DNA of 14,844 nt from JBBDIM01 sp040880405. GTDB taxonomy: Bacteria; Planctomycetota; Planctomycetia; Pirellulales; Pirellulaceae. Where the stretch lies: assembly GCA_040880405.1 (NCBI GenBank), contig JBBDIM010000171.1, forward strand, positions 1 through 14,844, written 5' to 3'. The position numbers and the translations under genes were made by a program. Position 1 is the stretch's first letter, and each line of letters opens with the position of its first letter. This document shows, piece by piece, positions 14,833 through 14,844 of the stretch. Below the pieces are notes generated by a model. The model was not told where the DNA came from and did not search any database. It saw only the letters and a program-made list of their open reading frames with translations.

Positions 14833-14844
14833 ACACCACCGGGC

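Noticed and set aside
1..14844. tRNA, rRNA or riboswitch
   Set aside because: No cloverleaf-like or rRNA-like segment or known riboswitch core was found by eye in the intergenic regions; a covariance-model search would be needed to exclude weak candidates.

Overview
The window looks like the chromosome of a planctomycete, probably of the Pirellulales type. The evidence is the combination of archaeal-type tetrahydromethanopterin (H4MPT) C1 genes (fae, mtdB) in a bacterium, a Tad-related membrane-anchored vWA protein of the kind common in that phylum, G+C-rich coding sequence (estimated by eye), and intergenic spaces full of several families of inverted repeats. The taxonomic call is inference; no rRNA or tRNA is present to test it.

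Layout. 134-3400 (-): carB, carbamoyl-phosphate synthase large subunit. 3401-3925: non-coding, with a 23-bp inverted-repeat pair. 3926-4363 (+): Dps-type miniferritin. 4364-4662: repeat cluster. 4663-5145 (-): unrecognised 160-aa cytoplasmic protein. 5261-5345: first copy of an 85-bp palindrome. 5348-6205 (-): mtdB. 6239-6402: second copy of a repeat also at 4485-4652. 6419-6454: terminator. 6480-6977 (-): fae. 6978-7494: non-coding, with two short hairpin repeats. 7495-7529: terminator. 7592-9355 (-): TadG-like vWA protein. 9624-9708: second copy of the 85-bp palindrome. 9680-10870 (+): ATP-grasp protein whose start codon and first residues lie in that palindrome and whose stop codon lies in the next element. 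10862-11230: composite element with two opposed 75-bp palindromes. 11257-11697 (+): VOC-fold protein. 11732-11903: another inverted-repeat pair. 12116-14470 (+): large lipoprotein with a lipase-like alpha/beta-hydrolase domain that lacks the nucleophile serine. 14540-14731: nested inverted repeat. 14732-14844: only a short hairpin seen.

How the genes fit together. Fae condenses formaldehyde with H4MPT and MtdB oxidises the resulting methylene-H4MPT, so the two give consecutive steps of formaldehyde oxidation or detoxification. The ATP-grasp protein resembles ligases of the kind associated with such C1 gene sets and may act in cofactor biosynthesis, which is inference. The other genes (carB, dps, vWA, VOC, lipase-like) look like independent transcription units.

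I found no clearly new multi-gene system. The strongest non-routine signals are the capture of repeat sequence at both ends of the ATP-grasp gene, the dense set of distinct palindromic repeat families, the roughly 200-residue insertion in the vWA domain, and the predicted loss of the catalytic serine in the lipase-like lipoprotein.
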